A stretch of DNA of 64,000 nucleotides from positions 124,001-188,000 of the forward strand of contig CADDYW010000001.1 in NCBI GenBank assembly GCA_902810745.1, written 5' to 3'. The notes under the pieces were generated by a model. The model was given only the letters and a program-made list of their open reading frames with translations, did not search any database and was not told the origin of the DNA. The stretch is from Chloroflexota bacterium. Lineage in GTDB: Bacteria; Chloroflexota; UBA6077; FW602-bin22; CADDYW01. This document shows, piece by piece, positions 17,605 through 26,675 of the stretch. Each line of letters starts with the position of its first letter. Positions within the stretch are counted from its first letter, which is position 1. The position numbers were made by a program, and so were the translations under genes.

Positions 17605-18923
17605 CGCTCTACGCGAATGAAGGCCGATGTTTCGCGAACCACGTCGAGGGTTCCGATCTCCGTCAGTGCAGTGGCCATGCGGCGCTCGGCGGCGAGGTGC
17701 GTCATGATGACGATCTCCGCGACGCCCGCAGTCTCGTCGGTCTCGTGCTGCATGACCGAGGCAATACTGATCTCGTTGTCGCCCAGGACCCGCGCGATCG
17801 CCGCCAGCACGCCCGGTCGATCCGCGACCTGGAGACGGATGTAGAACCGCGATTGCGTGTCGCCGAAGTCGACGACGGGCAGGCGATGCTGGACGATATC
17901 CACCCGGTCGATCACGTTTCGCTGGAGGTTATGCGCCACCGCGCAGAGGTCCGCGACCACCGCGGAAGCAGTCGGGCGGGCACCGGCTCCGCGCCCGTAC
18001 AGCATGAACTTGTCGACCTGATCGCCATCGATCAGAACCGCGTTGAAGACGCCCTTGACGCTCGCCAGGTGGTGCGTCGTCGGGATTAACGTCGGGCGAA
18101 CTGACGCTGCGATACCATTCGGACCGGCGTCCGCCGCGGCCAGCAGCTTGATCACGTATCCCATTCCAGCCGCGTACTGGAAGTCCTTCTGCGATAGCCG
18201 CTGGATTCCAAAGTGCTCGATCTGGCTGGGCCGTACGTTTGTCCGGAAGGCAAGCGTGCTCAGGATCGCCAGCTTATACGTCGCGTCGGTCCCATCCACG
18301 TCATTGGTGGGATCGGCCTCGGCATACCCGAGACGCTGTGCTTCGCGGAGTGCGTCCTCGTAGCCGTGGCCTTGCTCCATCGCCGTCAGAATGAAGTTGG
18401 TCGTACCGTTGATGATGGCCCGCAGACTCGTGATCTCATTTGCGATCAGGTCATGTCGCAGAACCGCGATCACCGGGATGCCCCCGCCGACGCTCGCTTC
18501 GAAGAACAGGTTGACGTTCGAGCGGTTGGCCAGATCGAGCAGCTCCGAGCCGTGCTTGGCGACGACCTCTTTATTCGCCGTCACGACGTGCTTGCCCCGT
18601 CGGAGAGCCCCGGCGATATATTCGACGGCGGGAGTTTCTCCGCCGATGAGCTCGACGACGATGTCGATCGACGGGTCGTCGAGGATGGAAGCGGCATCCG
18701 TTGTCAGAAGCGACCGGTCGATCGGGACCGGTCGGGGGCGCAGGGGATCGCGAACCAGAATGCGACGAATCGCGAAGCGAGCTCCGACTGATCGTGCGAT
18801 CTGATCGCCGCGCCGAGCCAGCAGGTCGATCGTGCCCGATCCGACGACTCCCGCGCCAAGCAATCCAATATTGATCTCTTTGATCTCCTCACCCTCGTGC
18901 AAGCACTCGCACGCGTACCGCAT
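17601..18923 (-). CDS. hom: Homoserine dehydrogenase with ACT domain
   Basis: Reduces aspartate semialdehyde to homoserine (440 aa from ATG 18923). NAD(P)-binding motif GLLGAGVVGSGT, catalytic region GGGIPVIAVLRHDL and GTTNFIL, and DGTDATYKLAILSTLAF are clear. A C-terminal ACT domain (RPGVLAAIARVLGDNEISI) implies feedback control, usually by threonine. Start is uncertain: ATG 18923 lacks a close RBS, while GAGGAG (18885-18890) sits 9 bases before an in-frame ATC (18875) that is exactly where family members begin. First gene of hom-thrB. Confidence 0.93.
   Translation of the reverse strand: MRYACECLHEGEEIKEINIGLLGAGVVGSGTIDLLARRGDQIARSVGARFAIRRILVRDPLRPRPVPIDRSLLTTDAASILDDPSIDIVVELIGGETPAVEYIAGALRRGKHVVTANKEVVAKHGSELLDLANRSNVNLFFEASVGGGIPVIAVLRHDLIANEITSLRAIINGTTNFILTAMEQGHGYEDALREAQRLGYAEADPTNDVDGTDATYKLAILSTLAFRTNVRPSQIEHFGIQRLSQKDFQYAAGMGYVIKLLAAADAGPNGIAASVRPTLIPTTHHLASVKGVFNAVLIDGDQVDKFMLYGRGAGARPTASAVVADLCAVAHNLQRNVIDRVDIVQHRLPVVDFGDTQSRFYIRLQVADRPGVLAAIARVLGDNEISIASVMQHETDETAGVAEIVIMTHLAAERRMATALTEIGTLDVVRETSAFIRVER
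18873..18890 (-). promoter_or_regulatory. Shine-Dalgarno GAGGAG and possible ATC start of hom
   Basis: Minus strand: GAGGAG at 18890-18885, a 9-base spacer, then ATC at 18875-18873 in the hom frame, followed by N-I-G-L-L-G. It would give a protein beginning at the normal family N-terminus. It may equally be chance inside a longer reading frame. Confidence 0.3.
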
Positions 18924-19021
18924 CCGCGCCCGACGGAGAGGCCTCCGGACCAATCGCCCGGACGCGGATCCGGATCGCTTGGCGAGCGACGCCTTTTATG
19001 TCCGTGGTGGTGAACCGACGC

Positions 19022-20116
19022 TCAACGCGTGATCGGTGCGCGACGGGCACGTGGGAGTGCCCGCGATAGGGCGGCGAGGATTTCATCCACGTCGCTCTCG
19101 TTGATCCAGCCAAGATGCCCGATTCGGAACATCTTTCCGGCAAGCGGACCCTGCCCGCCGGCCAGCACGACGCCCTCGGAGCGCAGCACCTGCAAAAGCT
19201 GCGATACGTCGAGATCATCCGGAATCTTGACCGCCGTCACCGTATCGGAGGCGTGCGCCTCGTCGGCAAACAGATCGAGTCCCAGATCCTTGACGCCGCG
19301 ACGTGTCCTTTCGGCACACCGGTGGTGACGGGCGAAGATGTTGCTCATTCCCTCGCGTTCCATCAGTCCCAGCGCCACGTCGAGCGCAAAAAGTATAGAC
19401 ACAGCCGGTGTCGCGGGCGTCTGACCTCGCTCCAGCGATGCTCGTGCCTTGCCAAGATCCCAGTAGAAACGCGGCATGCGCGCTAGCTTGTAGGCATCCC
19501 ACGCGCGTGGACTGATGCTCACCATCGCCAGCCCTGGAGGAACCATCCAGCCCTTCTGCGACCCGGCCAGGACCAGATCGCACCCCCACGCGTCTGTCTT
19601 GAGATCGATCGAGCCGACCGAGCTGATTCCGTCCACGATCAGCAAAGACTCCGTCTCACGGACGACTCGGGCGATTGCCTCGAGATCGTTTGTCACTCCC
19701 GTGGACGTTTCATTGTGCGTGACCAGAACGGCTCTGAACGGTCCGCTCGTCTTCAGCATTCGCAAGACCGCCTCGGGGTCGGCCGCCTTCCCCGGGGTGA
19801 ACGACAGGGGCACCACCTCCGCCCCGTATGCACGCGCAATCTCGGCAAATCTGTCGCCAAAGACGCCAACGGAGACGGCAAGGATACGGTCGCCCGGAGA
19901 TAGTGTATTCACAATCGCCGCTTCGAGGGCCCCGGTCCCGCTCGCGGTGAGCAGAATCAGATCATTCGTCGTTTGAAAGAACGTTTTCAGGCGGGCCGTG
20001 ACACGGCCAATCAGCTCGGCGAACTCTGGCCCGCGATGATTGATCATCTGACGGCCCAGCGCCTCTCGCACGGCATCGGGGAGAGGTGTTGGGCCAGGAA
20101 TGCGAAGCTGCACCAT
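19022..20116 (-). CDS. Class V aminotransferase (serine/alanine-glyoxylate type)
   Basis: PLP enzyme of the serine-pyruvate/alanine-glyoxylate aminotransferase group (364 aa). Starts MVQLRIPGPTPLPDAV; NHRGPEF, the aspartate of LIVDGISSVGS, and the PLP lysine in GSQKGW are visible. Family members serve photorespiration-like glyoxylate use, or phosphoserine or serine metabolism; serA lies 4 kb away, divergently, which would suit the latter (inference). ATG 20116 is chosen over ATG 20167 because GGAGGAA precedes it and the promoter -10 lies at 20166-20171, over the longer start. Confidence 0.9.
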   Translation of the reverse strand: MVQLRIPGPTPLPDAVREALGRQMINHRGPEFAELIGRVTARLKTFFQTTNDLILLTASGTGALEAAIVNTLSPGDRILAVSVGVFGDRFAEIARAYGAEVVPLSFTPGKAADPEAVLRMLKTSGPFRAVLVTHNETSTGVTNDLEAIARVVRETESLLIVDGISSVGSIDLKTDAWGCDLVLAGSQKGWMVPPGLAMVSISPRAWDAYKLARMPRFYWDLGKARASLERGQTPATPAVSILFALDVALGLMEREGMSNIFARHHRCAERTRRGVKDLGLDLFADEAHASDTVTAVKIPDDLDVSQLLQVLRSEGVVLAGGQGPLAGKMFRIGHLGWINESDVDEILAALSRALPRARRAPITR

Positions 20117-20165
20117 TTCCTCCAATGGGTCCGGCCACCAGATCAACCGATCAGCGACCGCCGTC

Positions 20166-20174
20166 ATTGTACCA
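20166..20174 (-). promoter_or_regulatory. Extended -10 promoter of the aminotransferase gene
   Basis: Minus strand reads TGGTACAAT, a TGn plus TACAAT. Transcription would begin near 20159, downstream of the ATG at 20167, which supports the start at 20116. Confidence 0.5.
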
Positions 20175-20272
20175 TGCCCACGCGGACGTCAGGTGCAGCC
20201 TCCACTCCCGTGTACCGCTCGGGGCGCGCAGTGGACACGGCTCCTCCTCACCGATGGTGAACCGCCTGCACG

Positions 20273-22021
20273 CTACGGCCCCGCGTTTCGCGTTCCTCGC
20301 CCAAGCCGCGCGCGGCGTAGCTTTACCTTCAGGACCTGCCACTGCTCGCGAATCGATTGGACCTCGGTACGCGTTGGCGGACGTGGACCGTACCGCGCTT
20401 CTACGAACGCATCGGTCAGGCGGTCGAGCTCCGGATCCACGATCGGGAGGCTCTCGCGAAGCACGGAGCGGTATTCCAGTGGTGTAACCCCCGGCCGTCG
20501 CGGATGGCCGAGTTGGCCCGCGCGCTCGCAGACCGATAGGTAGAAGTATTCGACGAGCTCGCGCGGGCCGAGCTTCGACAGCGAGACGAACGAGAACGCC
20601 CGTGGCGCCACGGCTGGAGCCTGCCGGAACATCCGGGGCACCGCGCTGGCCACTGCTCGTCCAACCTCTTTTCCCATCCGCCCGACAAGCCTCAGCAGCC
20701 CCAGGATCAATCGGAATGGTAAGCGGGCGAGCCCCAGAGCCAGCAGAAGGGGGAGGCGTAAAAACCGCGGCTGCCGCTTTCCCCACATCACACGCAGTGA
20801 GTACCCCACGATTCCCAACGCGATGAGCCAGAATACGAGAGAGCGCAGCGTATCCAGCGACGAGGACCCGGTCGGCGTCGGGGTGACCTGTGGGAGGCGC
20901 GGGGGCAGCGCCGGCGCCGCCTGCTCGGCGGCGCCTCCGGTGCGCGGTAGAAGGTGGGCGAGCAGATACATCAGATAAAAGAGCGCCGCAGCCGTGTAGG
21001 TCAGCACGTCCAGGACAAGGGACAGAAGATAGCTGGCGATCTGTCCGAGCGTGACACTGTAGCTTGTCGGAAGAACCACCGCGATAATCGACGCGAGCAC
21101 GACGAGACCAAGGACCGAGGCGACCCAGCGGGTGGCCAGCTCTCCGGGGATGGTGAGACGATCTAGCAGCCAGATCGTTCGTTGCCGAACGAAGTGCGCC
21201 TCGCCAATGAGCAGGAGACCGAGGATAAAGTAGAGCAGGACGTTGGCAAGCACCAGATGTAGCGAGGGACGCTGGAACGCGAAAAGCTGCCCCAGCGCGT
21301 CGAAGCTGAGAAACTGCGCGGTGCCGATCGACGCGAGCGCCGACAGCAAGACCAGAATCACGCCTCCCCAGGTATAGAACTGCCCGAGCTTGCGAAGCGG
21401 TTCGGAGTGATCGTACGAGCGCCAGTTATCTTCGTAGAGATCCTGGAACCGGCCGTCGGTCCGCTCCACGATCTCGCCTTCCTGGACGCGAAGCTGGTTC
21501 AGGCACTGGGTGCAACTGAAGACAATCGACCAGATAGCCAGGAGGATGATCGCGTCAAACACGAACGCTGTCGAGAAGAACGTTCCCGGATCGCTCCACC
21601 AGTCGGCGATGTCGCGGGAGAGGGAGGCCGTGGGATCGTCGATGTAGGGAAGGAACCTGAGGAGCACGATTGGCGGGACCAGGAGCACCAGCCATTCTTT
21701 GAAGAGGAACACCGACCGTGTGAGCCGCCTCGAGTAGAGGAATGCCTCGACGCCGACGAGCACCGATAGCGCGACGAGGAACCTCGTCTGCCAGGAGGGA
21801 ACGATCGCCTGCCCGAACGATACGATGCCGATAACAAAGCAGGTCGTCGCCCCGATCAGCGCCGCCGGTTCGAAGACCGCCTCGGCCCAGGTCCCTGTAT
21901 CCACCTGACGTTCCGGATAGAAATCAGGCGGCAGGAGCAGATCCCCGAGTGATCGCTTTCGCGATGCGCGGGGGGCAGGATCAGATTGCAGCCTGGATGT
22001 GACGTCGCCAGATGTCGACAT
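20273..22021 (-). CDS. Multi-pass membrane protein with C-terminal DUF4129-like domain
   Basis: 582 aa with about nine predicted transmembrane segments between residues 50 and 430. The soluble C-terminus (about 480-570: EYFYLSVCERAGQLG, GVTPLEYRSVL, LDRLTDAFVEARYGPRP) matches the DUF4129 pattern, found next to DUF58 and transglutaminase-like proteins. No catalytic transglutaminase triad is present. Third gene of MoxR-DUF58-DUF4129; its start overlaps the DUF58 gene by 41 bases. Probably part of a membrane complex assembled or remodelled by the MoxR ATPase (inference). Confidence 0.8.
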   Translation of the reverse strand: MSTSGDVTSRLQSDPAPRASRKRSLGDLLLPPDFYPERQVDTGTWAEAVFEPAALIGATTCFVIGIVSFGQAIVPSWQTRFLVALSVLVGVEAFLYSRRLTRSVFLFKEWLVLLVPPIVLLRFLPYIDDPTASLSRDIADWWSDPGTFFSTAFVFDAIILLAIWSIVFSCTQCLNQLRVQEGEIVERTDGRFQDLYEDNWRSYDHSEPLRKLGQFYTWGGVILVLLSALASIGTAQFLSFDALGQLFAFQRPSLHLVLANVLLYFILGLLLIGEAHFVRQRTIWLLDRLTIPGELATRWVASVLGLVVLASIIAVVLPTSYSVTLGQIASYLLSLVLDVLTYTAAALFYLMYLLAHLLPRTGGAAEQAAPALPPRLPQVTPTPTGSSSLDTLRSLVFWLIALGIVGYSLRVMWGKRQPRFLRLPLLLALGLARLPFRLILGLLRLVGRMGKEVGRAVASAVPRMFRQAPAVAPRAFSFVSLSKLGPRELVEYFYLSVCERAGQLGHPRRPGVTPLEYRSVLRESLPIVDPELDRLTDAFVEARYGPRPPTRTEVQSIREQWQVLKVKLRRARLGRGTRNAGP

Positions 22022-23192
22022 CTTCCTCTCGCCACACGCGATATGCCTGAAACCCGAGCTTCAGTGCGCGCTGGTGCGCCACCTCGTACACCTCGGGACT
22101 AGGATAATCGACGTACACGAAGACCACGTTGAAACCGGACCGCTGCAGGATGAGCGCACTGTCGAGGAGCTCTTCGGTCTCCCGCGGAGTAATGACGATC
22201 AGCGTTGCACCCCAGGGTAGGCGCTTGATTTCTTCGCGTACGAGGGCCCAGAATGGCCGATCGCTGACGATTGTCAGGCGTCCGAGCAGCTCCAGGATCG
22301 ACGTGAGCTGGGCGCGCCCCTTCCGAGGCAGGTAGCCGGTGAGGCCAGCACCTCCCGTTTCGGCGGGATCGACACCATTGGTGAGCAGCCCGACCTCCTG
22401 GCGAAGGCCGGCCAGATGGTTGGCGAGGCTCGCTGCCACCACGATAGCCATCTCGGTTGCACCGTACGCGTACTGGCGCGTGTACTCGGCCGAGTTGACG
22501 TTCAGGAGAATGACAGTCTCAAGAGTCATCGCGGGCTCGAGCTTTTTGACCTGGAGGCGGCCGGCGCTCGCTGATACTTTCCAGTTGATCTTCCGCAGGC
22601 TGTCTCCCGACAGGTAATCGCGTACACCCACCACCCGTGCGGGATCCTCGTAGAGCATCTGTTTCGTCCGGAGGTGGCCGAACGGCGACTTCGACGGTAA
22701 GCCGAGCTCGTCGATCGGGAGAATCTTGGGGTAAACGGTAAGGTGGGCCCCTTCGGAAAAGTCCTGCTGGCGATGGCTCAGCCCGAAGACGTCGCCGAGC
22801 TGGACGGTAAGCGGGCCCACCTCGTACCATCCCCGCTGGCGGCAGTACAGCTCATACGAGAATCGGCGGGTCTCCCGTGGCTGAAGCGATACGAGCGCTC
22901 GATAGAATGGCGGAGTTACCAGGGCCAGCGGAAGCCGGTCGTGAAGCTGCAGCCAGGGAATCGGTAGCCATCCACGGTTCTCGATCTCGAGCGTAACCTC
23001 CACGACGTCCCCGAAAAGCGCTCGCTCCTGACAGCGGCGGCGAAAGCGCAGGTCATTCAGGCTCCGCTGGCTCCACAGAGTCGCCAGCACGTAGAGGCCG
23101 AAGAGAACGTACGAAACGTTGTAGATGAAGCTGATCTTGAACAGCGACGCGAGCACGAACAGGATCAGCGCCGCCGCGATGACGCTGAACAC
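21981..23192 (-). CDS. DUF58 (VWA-like) membrane protein
   Basis: 403 aa. Two N-terminal transmembrane helices (residues 3-20 and 25-42) precede a Ig-like stretch (VVEVTLEIENRGWLPIPWLQ) and a DUF58 core with RDYLSGDSLRKINWKVSA, the family signature, followed by a VWA-like fold (TVILLNVNSAEYTRQ). DUF58 proteins almost always pair with MoxR ATPases; its gene starts 3 bases after the moxR stop. The role is unknown beyond that association. A second DUF58 gene lies at 57132-58139. Confidence 0.88.
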   Translation of the reverse strand: MFSVIAAALILFVLASLFKISFIYNVSYVLFGLYVLATLWSQRSLNDLRFRRRCQERALFGDVVEVTLEIENRGWLPIPWLQLHDRLPLALVTPPFYRALVSLQPRETRRFSYELYCRQRGWYEVGPLTVQLGDVFGLSHRQQDFSEGAHLTVYPKILPIDELGLPSKSPFGHLRTKQMLYEDPARVVGVRDYLSGDSLRKINWKVSASAGRLQVKKLEPAMTLETVILLNVNSAEYTRQYAYGATEMAIVVAASLANHLAGLRQEVGLLTNGVDPAETGGAGLTGYLPRKGRAQLTSILELLGRLTIVSDRPFWALVREEIKRLPWGATLIVITPRETEELLDSALILQRSGFNVVFVYVDYPSPEVYEVAHQRALKLGFQAYRVWREEDVDIWRRHIQAAI

Positions 23193-23195
23193 GGC

Positions 23196-24149
23196 TTACC
23201 GTCGAACCGATGCCACCGGCACCGGTGCCGCCTCTAGGATACTCGACAATATCTCCGTGGCGGATCTCCCCCGCAGCTGACTCTCTGGCTTGACGATGAG
23301 ACGATGGGCGAGTGCGAAGGGCGCGAGATACTTCACGTCGTCTGGAACCACAAAGTCGCGGCCGCGGATGGCCGCCAGCGCCTGAGCGGCGCGGAAGAGC
23401 GCCAGCGACCCTCGAGGACTTGCTCCGAGCGCGATGTCCGGGTGGGAACGGGTCGCGCGCACGAGATGGAGTACGTAGTCGTAGATAGAGTCGTCGACGT
23501 GGACGTCCGCGATCGCGCCCTGCAGTGCGAGGAGGTCGGACGCGTCGACAACCTGCTCGAGTCGGTCGATGGGATGGCCGTGCCTGAGGTTCACGATAAT
23601 GCGTCGTTCATCGTCCCACTCAGGATAACCGATGCTCAGCCGAAGCAAGAAGCGGTCGAGCTGGGCCTCCGGCAGGGGGAACGTCCCTTCGAACTCGACC
23701 GGGTTCTGCGTCGCGAGCACCAGAAACGGCCGCGGCAGCGGGCGAGCGACGCCGTCGACCGAGATCTGCCGTTCTCCCATGCACTCGAGCAAGCTCGACT
23801 GGGTGCGCGGGGTCGCTCGGTTCACCTCATCCGCGAGCAGGATGTTGGCGAACGCCGGGCCCGGCCGAAACTCGAAATCTTGGGACTTCTGGTTGAACAC
23901 GGAGACACCGGTCACGTCGTTCGGAAGCAGATCGGGCGTAAACTGGATACGACGGAATACGCAGCCGAGAGACGCCGCGAGTGATCGGGCAAGCATCGTC
24001 TTTCCGACGCCGGGAACGTCCTCCAGCAGGATATGCCCTTCGCAGAGGAGTGCGACGACGGTCAGCTCAATCACCGCCCGCTTGCCCACGATGACCTTTT
24101 CGACATTCTCGATGATAGTCTCTGCCAGGTTCCGGACTGATGCGACCAC
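23196..24149 (-). CDS. MoxR-family AAA+ ATPase
   Basis: 317 aa chaperone-like ATPase. Walker [17 protein letters not shown] near residue 45, Walker [11 protein letters not shown], sensor [22 protein letters not shown], and arginine-finger region [13 protein letters not shown]. MoxR proteins remodel or activate VWA-domain partners; here the DUF58 and DUF4129 membrane proteins follow directly. It is the only MoxR gene in the window, so it might also serve the VWA operon at 52581-59949. Starts with GTG after a GGGAGGGGG stretch. Confidence 0.93.
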   Translation of the reverse strand: MVASVRNLAETIIENVEKVIVGKRAVIELTVVALLCEGHILLEDVPGVGKTMLARSLAASLGCVFRRIQFTPDLLPNDVTGVSVFNQKSQDFEFRPGPAFANILLADEVNRATPRTQSSLLECMGERQISVDGVARPLPRPFLVLATQNPVEFEGTFPLPEAQLDRFLLRLSIGYPEWDDERRIIVNLRHGHPIDRLEQVVDASDLLALQGAIADVHVDDSIYDYVLHLVRATRSHPDIALGASPRGSLALFRAAQALAAIRGRDFVVPDDVKYLAPFALAHRLIVKPESQLRGRSATEILSSILEAAPVPVASVRR

Positions 24150-24312
24150 CTTGACCCCCTCCCCAGCCTTGTCCTATCATGTAGGCGACATGCGCGGCGT
24201 CACGACAAGAGAGATGTTCGGCTCACTCGCCGGGAAAACTACCCGGCCAGCAGGCAGGTATGGTCGTCCTGAGCTGCTCTCCTAATCTCACCAAGGGCAA
24301 GTGTACTGACTT

Positions 24313-25920
24313 TTGAGGACCAACACAATCGCCTCTTCACCTCGGATCCTTGTCGCCGATCCAATCGCCGCAGACGGGCTTCACGCTCTCCAGGAGTACG
24401 GCGACGTCGTTTTACGCCAGGATCTGTCCGCGGAACAGATCGACGACGTTCTGGCTGATTGTGTCGCGCTGATCGTTCGCAGTCAGACGCGCGTCACGCG
24501 CGACATGATCGACGCTGCGCCGAAGCTGCGGGTCATCGGGCGGGCTGGGATCGGAACCGACAACATCGACGTCGAGGCGGCGAGTCGGCGGGGAATTGTC
24601 GTCGTCAACGCTCCGACGGCGGTGGTGGTAGCGGCCGCCGAGCACACGATGGCCCTGATTCTCGCTCTGTTCCGCCGCATCCCCCAGGCCCACCAGTCCG
24701 TCGCTCAGGGCCTCTGGGAGCGCAATAAGTTTGTTGGGACCGAGCTTCGAGGCAAGACCGTTGGCATCGTCGGATTGGGGAACATCGGGACCGAGGTTGC
24801 GCGGCGCCTGGCCGCGTTTGACGTGAGGCTGGTTGGCAGCGACCCTTACGTCACCGCCGAGTACGCCTCACGCCTTGGCATCGAGCTGATGACGCTCGAC
24901 GAGCTTCTCGCCGTCGCTGATCTGATCTCGATTCACGTGCCTTTGACCCCGTCGACCAGAAATCTGCTGGGGATGGCGCAGCTTCGCCGGGTGAAACCGG
25001 GGGCATACCTCGTCAACTGCGCGCGCGGCGGAGTCGTGGACGAACGAGCCCTGCTCCAGGCTCTCGACGAGGGGCGGGTTGCGGGCGCGGCGCTGGACGT
25101 CTTCGCCGAGGAGCCTCCGACGAATCGTGCGCTCCTCGAGCACAGCCGCGTGGTTCTCACGCCACATCTTGGAGCCTCGACCCAGGAGGCACAGGTAGCG
25201 GCATCGCTTGAGGTGGCGCAGCAGGTCATCGCGGTCATGGAGGGACGACCGGTCCGCTACGCAGTCAACGCGCCCGCGATCTTGCCTGAAAGTCTGGCCG
25301 CGCTCGGTCCGTACGTCACGCTAGGCGAAAAGCTCGGCTTCCTGATGGCGCAGCTGCTCGACCACCCGGTGCGCTCGCTGGAGATTACCTACGCGGGGCA
25401 GGTCGCCGAGCTGGACACGACGGCCGTCAAGTCCGCAGTCGTGAAAGGCCTCCTCCAGACCGCGATCCCGGATCACGTCAATCTCGTGAATGCGCTGCTC
25501 CTCGCCCAGAGCCGAGGGCTCCAGATCGTCGAATCGCGCTGCTCCAGCTCACAGGAGAACTTCGCAAACCTCATCTCGCTGCGCGTCGACGGCCAGGGCG
25601 GCTTCGTCCAGGAGCTCGCGGGGGCCGCAGTCAACCAGGAGCCGCACCTGGTTCGCGTCGACCGCTACCGCGTCGACGTTATCCTCAACGGCGGCTACTA
25701 CTTCTTTGCCCACCACACTGACCGCCCCGGGGTTGTCGGAAAGATCGGCACACTTCTTGGCGCTGGCGACGTCAACATCTCGTCCATGCAGGTCGGGCGT
25801 TTGGAGCGCCGTGGCGAAGCCATGATGATTCTCGTCGTGGACGATCCAATTGACGAGCAGCTCTATCAGCGCCTGCTGAATGAGACACCGATCCGGGCAG
25901 CCAGGCTCGTTCAGCTTTGA
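24313..25920 (+). CDS. serA: D-3-phosphoglycerate dehydrogenase
   Basis: First step of serine synthesis; NAD-dependent oxidation of 3-phosphoglycerate (535 aa, long form). Substrate-binding [20 protein letters not shown], Rossmann motif [16 protein letters not shown], and catalytic His in TPHLGAST. A substrate/serine-binding ASB region (about 315-450) and C-terminal ACT domain ([20 protein letters not shown]) allow serine feedback. The first standard start is TTG 24313, which has no RBS; GAGGA (24315-24319) lies 8 bases before an in-frame ATC at 24328 that fits the family N-terminus. Confidence 0.96.
   Translation: MRTNTIASSPRILVADPIAADGLHALQEYGDVVLRQDLSAEQIDDVLADCVALIVRSQTRVTRDMIDAAPKLRVIGRAGIGTDNIDVEAASRRGIVVVNAPTAVVVAAAEHTMALILALFRRIPQAHQSVAQGLWERNKFVGTELRGKTVGIVGLGNIGTEVARRLAAFDVRLVGSDPYVTAEYASRLGIELMTLDELLAVADLISIHVPLTPSTRNLLGMAQLRRVKPGAYLVNCARGGVVDERALLQALDEGRVAGAALDVFAEEPPTNRALLEHSRVVLTPHLGASTQEAQVAASLEVAQQVIAVMEGRPVRYAVNAPAILPESLAALGPYVTLGEKLGFLMAQLLDHPVRSLEITYAGQVAELDTTAVKSAVVKGLLQTAIPDHVNLVNALLLAQSRGLQIVESRCSSSQENFANLISLRVDGQGGFVQELAGAAVNQEPHLVRVDRYRVDVILNGGYYFFAHHTDRPGVVGKIGTLLGAGDVNISSMQVGRLERRGEAMMILVVDDPIDEQLYQRLLNETPIRAARLVQL
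24315..24330 (+). promoter_or_regulatory. Shine-Dalgarno and possible ATC start of serA
   Basis: GAGGA at 24315-24319, 8-base spacer, ATC at 24328-24330 in frame. There is no ATG or GTG near the expected N-terminus. The alternative TTG (24313) overlaps this SD and has none of its own. Confidence 0.35.
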
Positions 25921-26657
25921 GGCGATTGTCCTACTGGCTGCGGGAATTCTGGGCGCGACCGACGGCAACCCGGGCCATCGTCATCGTCCTGTTCCTTGGA
26001 ATCTCCGGCCTGTACTGCATGGGCATCGCCACTCTGCTGGCGACCGGGCGCCCGCGGCTCGACCCGACTCCGACGGCGACACCGGGTATCGCACCGTCCG
26101 AGACGCCGACCGAAGCTCCAGGCAGCGTTCCAACAGAAGTGGAGTCGCCGACGCCATTTCCTGTCGTCGAGGACACGTCGCCCACGCCACTCCCGACCGT
26201 GACCGACACCCCGACGATCGAACCATCCGATACCCCTTCGCCGCTGCCAACGCGAACTCCGACCCGTCGGCCAACTCCCCGCCCTTCTCCAACTGCGACC
26301 GCGCGGCGCACCGCCACGCCGTCTCCCACGGCCACGTCCAGCGCGACGCCACGCGCAACTGCGAGCGTAACTCCGACGAGGAGCACGTCGACCGCCACGC
26401 CAACCGCAACCAGGACCGCGACCCAGACCCCCACGGCGACGCCAGCGCCCGTCACGGCGACCGCCACGTCCACGCCCACGATCAGCCATACCCCGACGCA
26501 AACGCCCACGGCGTCGCCCACCCTGTCTCCACGCGCGACCAGTTCGGTGGAATCGACGCCGACCGTGACCCCGATCCCGGCATCTGCCACGGCCACGCTT
26601 TCCGCGGTCGGAACTGCTGCTGGGACGCCCGTGGCTGGTTTGCGGAACAACGGTTAA
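25917..26657 (+). CDS. Single-pass membrane protein with long Thr/Pro/Ser-rich tail
   Basis: 246 aa, no recognised catalytic domain. A short basic N-terminus and one transmembrane helix ([20 protein letters not shown], residues 20-40) are followed by about 190 residues made almost wholly of Thr, Pro, Ser and Ala in short TPTAT- and SPTP-like units, ending in a brief uncharged tail. Such stretches are usually extended, often O-glycosylated, surface stalks. The TTG start overlaps the serA stop (TTGA), implying coupling. The DNA is imperfectly repetitive (ACGCC/GACC units). Confidence 0.65.
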   Translation: MRRLSYWLREFWARPTATRAIVIVLFLGISGLYCMGIATLLATGRPRLDPTPTATPGIAPSETPTEAPGSVPTEVESPTPFPVVEDTSPTPLPTVTDTPTIEPSDTPSPLPTRTPTRRPTPRPSPTATARRTATPSPTATSSATPRATASVTPTRSTSTATPTATRTATQTPTATPAPVTATATSTPTISHTPTQTPTASPTLSPRATSSVESTPTVTPIPASATATLSAVGTAAGTPVAGLRNNG

Positions 26658-26668
26658 CTGTGTATACT
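26640..26668 (+). promoter_or_regulatory. Promoter of the HD-domain gene, giving a leaderless mRNA
   Basis: TTGCGG (26640-26645), 17-base spacer, TATACT (26663-26668). The predicted start point (26675-26677) coincides with the GTG start at 26676, and no Shine-Dalgarno precedes it. Confidence 0.6.
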
Positions 26669-26675
26669 CTCCAGC

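Noticed and set aside
25931-26650. Long minus-strand reading frame of 239 codons rich in Val and Gly
   Set aside because: It is the exact antisense of the Thr/Pro-rich tail; the repetitive ACG/GAC codons produce open frames on both strands. It has no RBS and overlaps a credible plus-strand gene.
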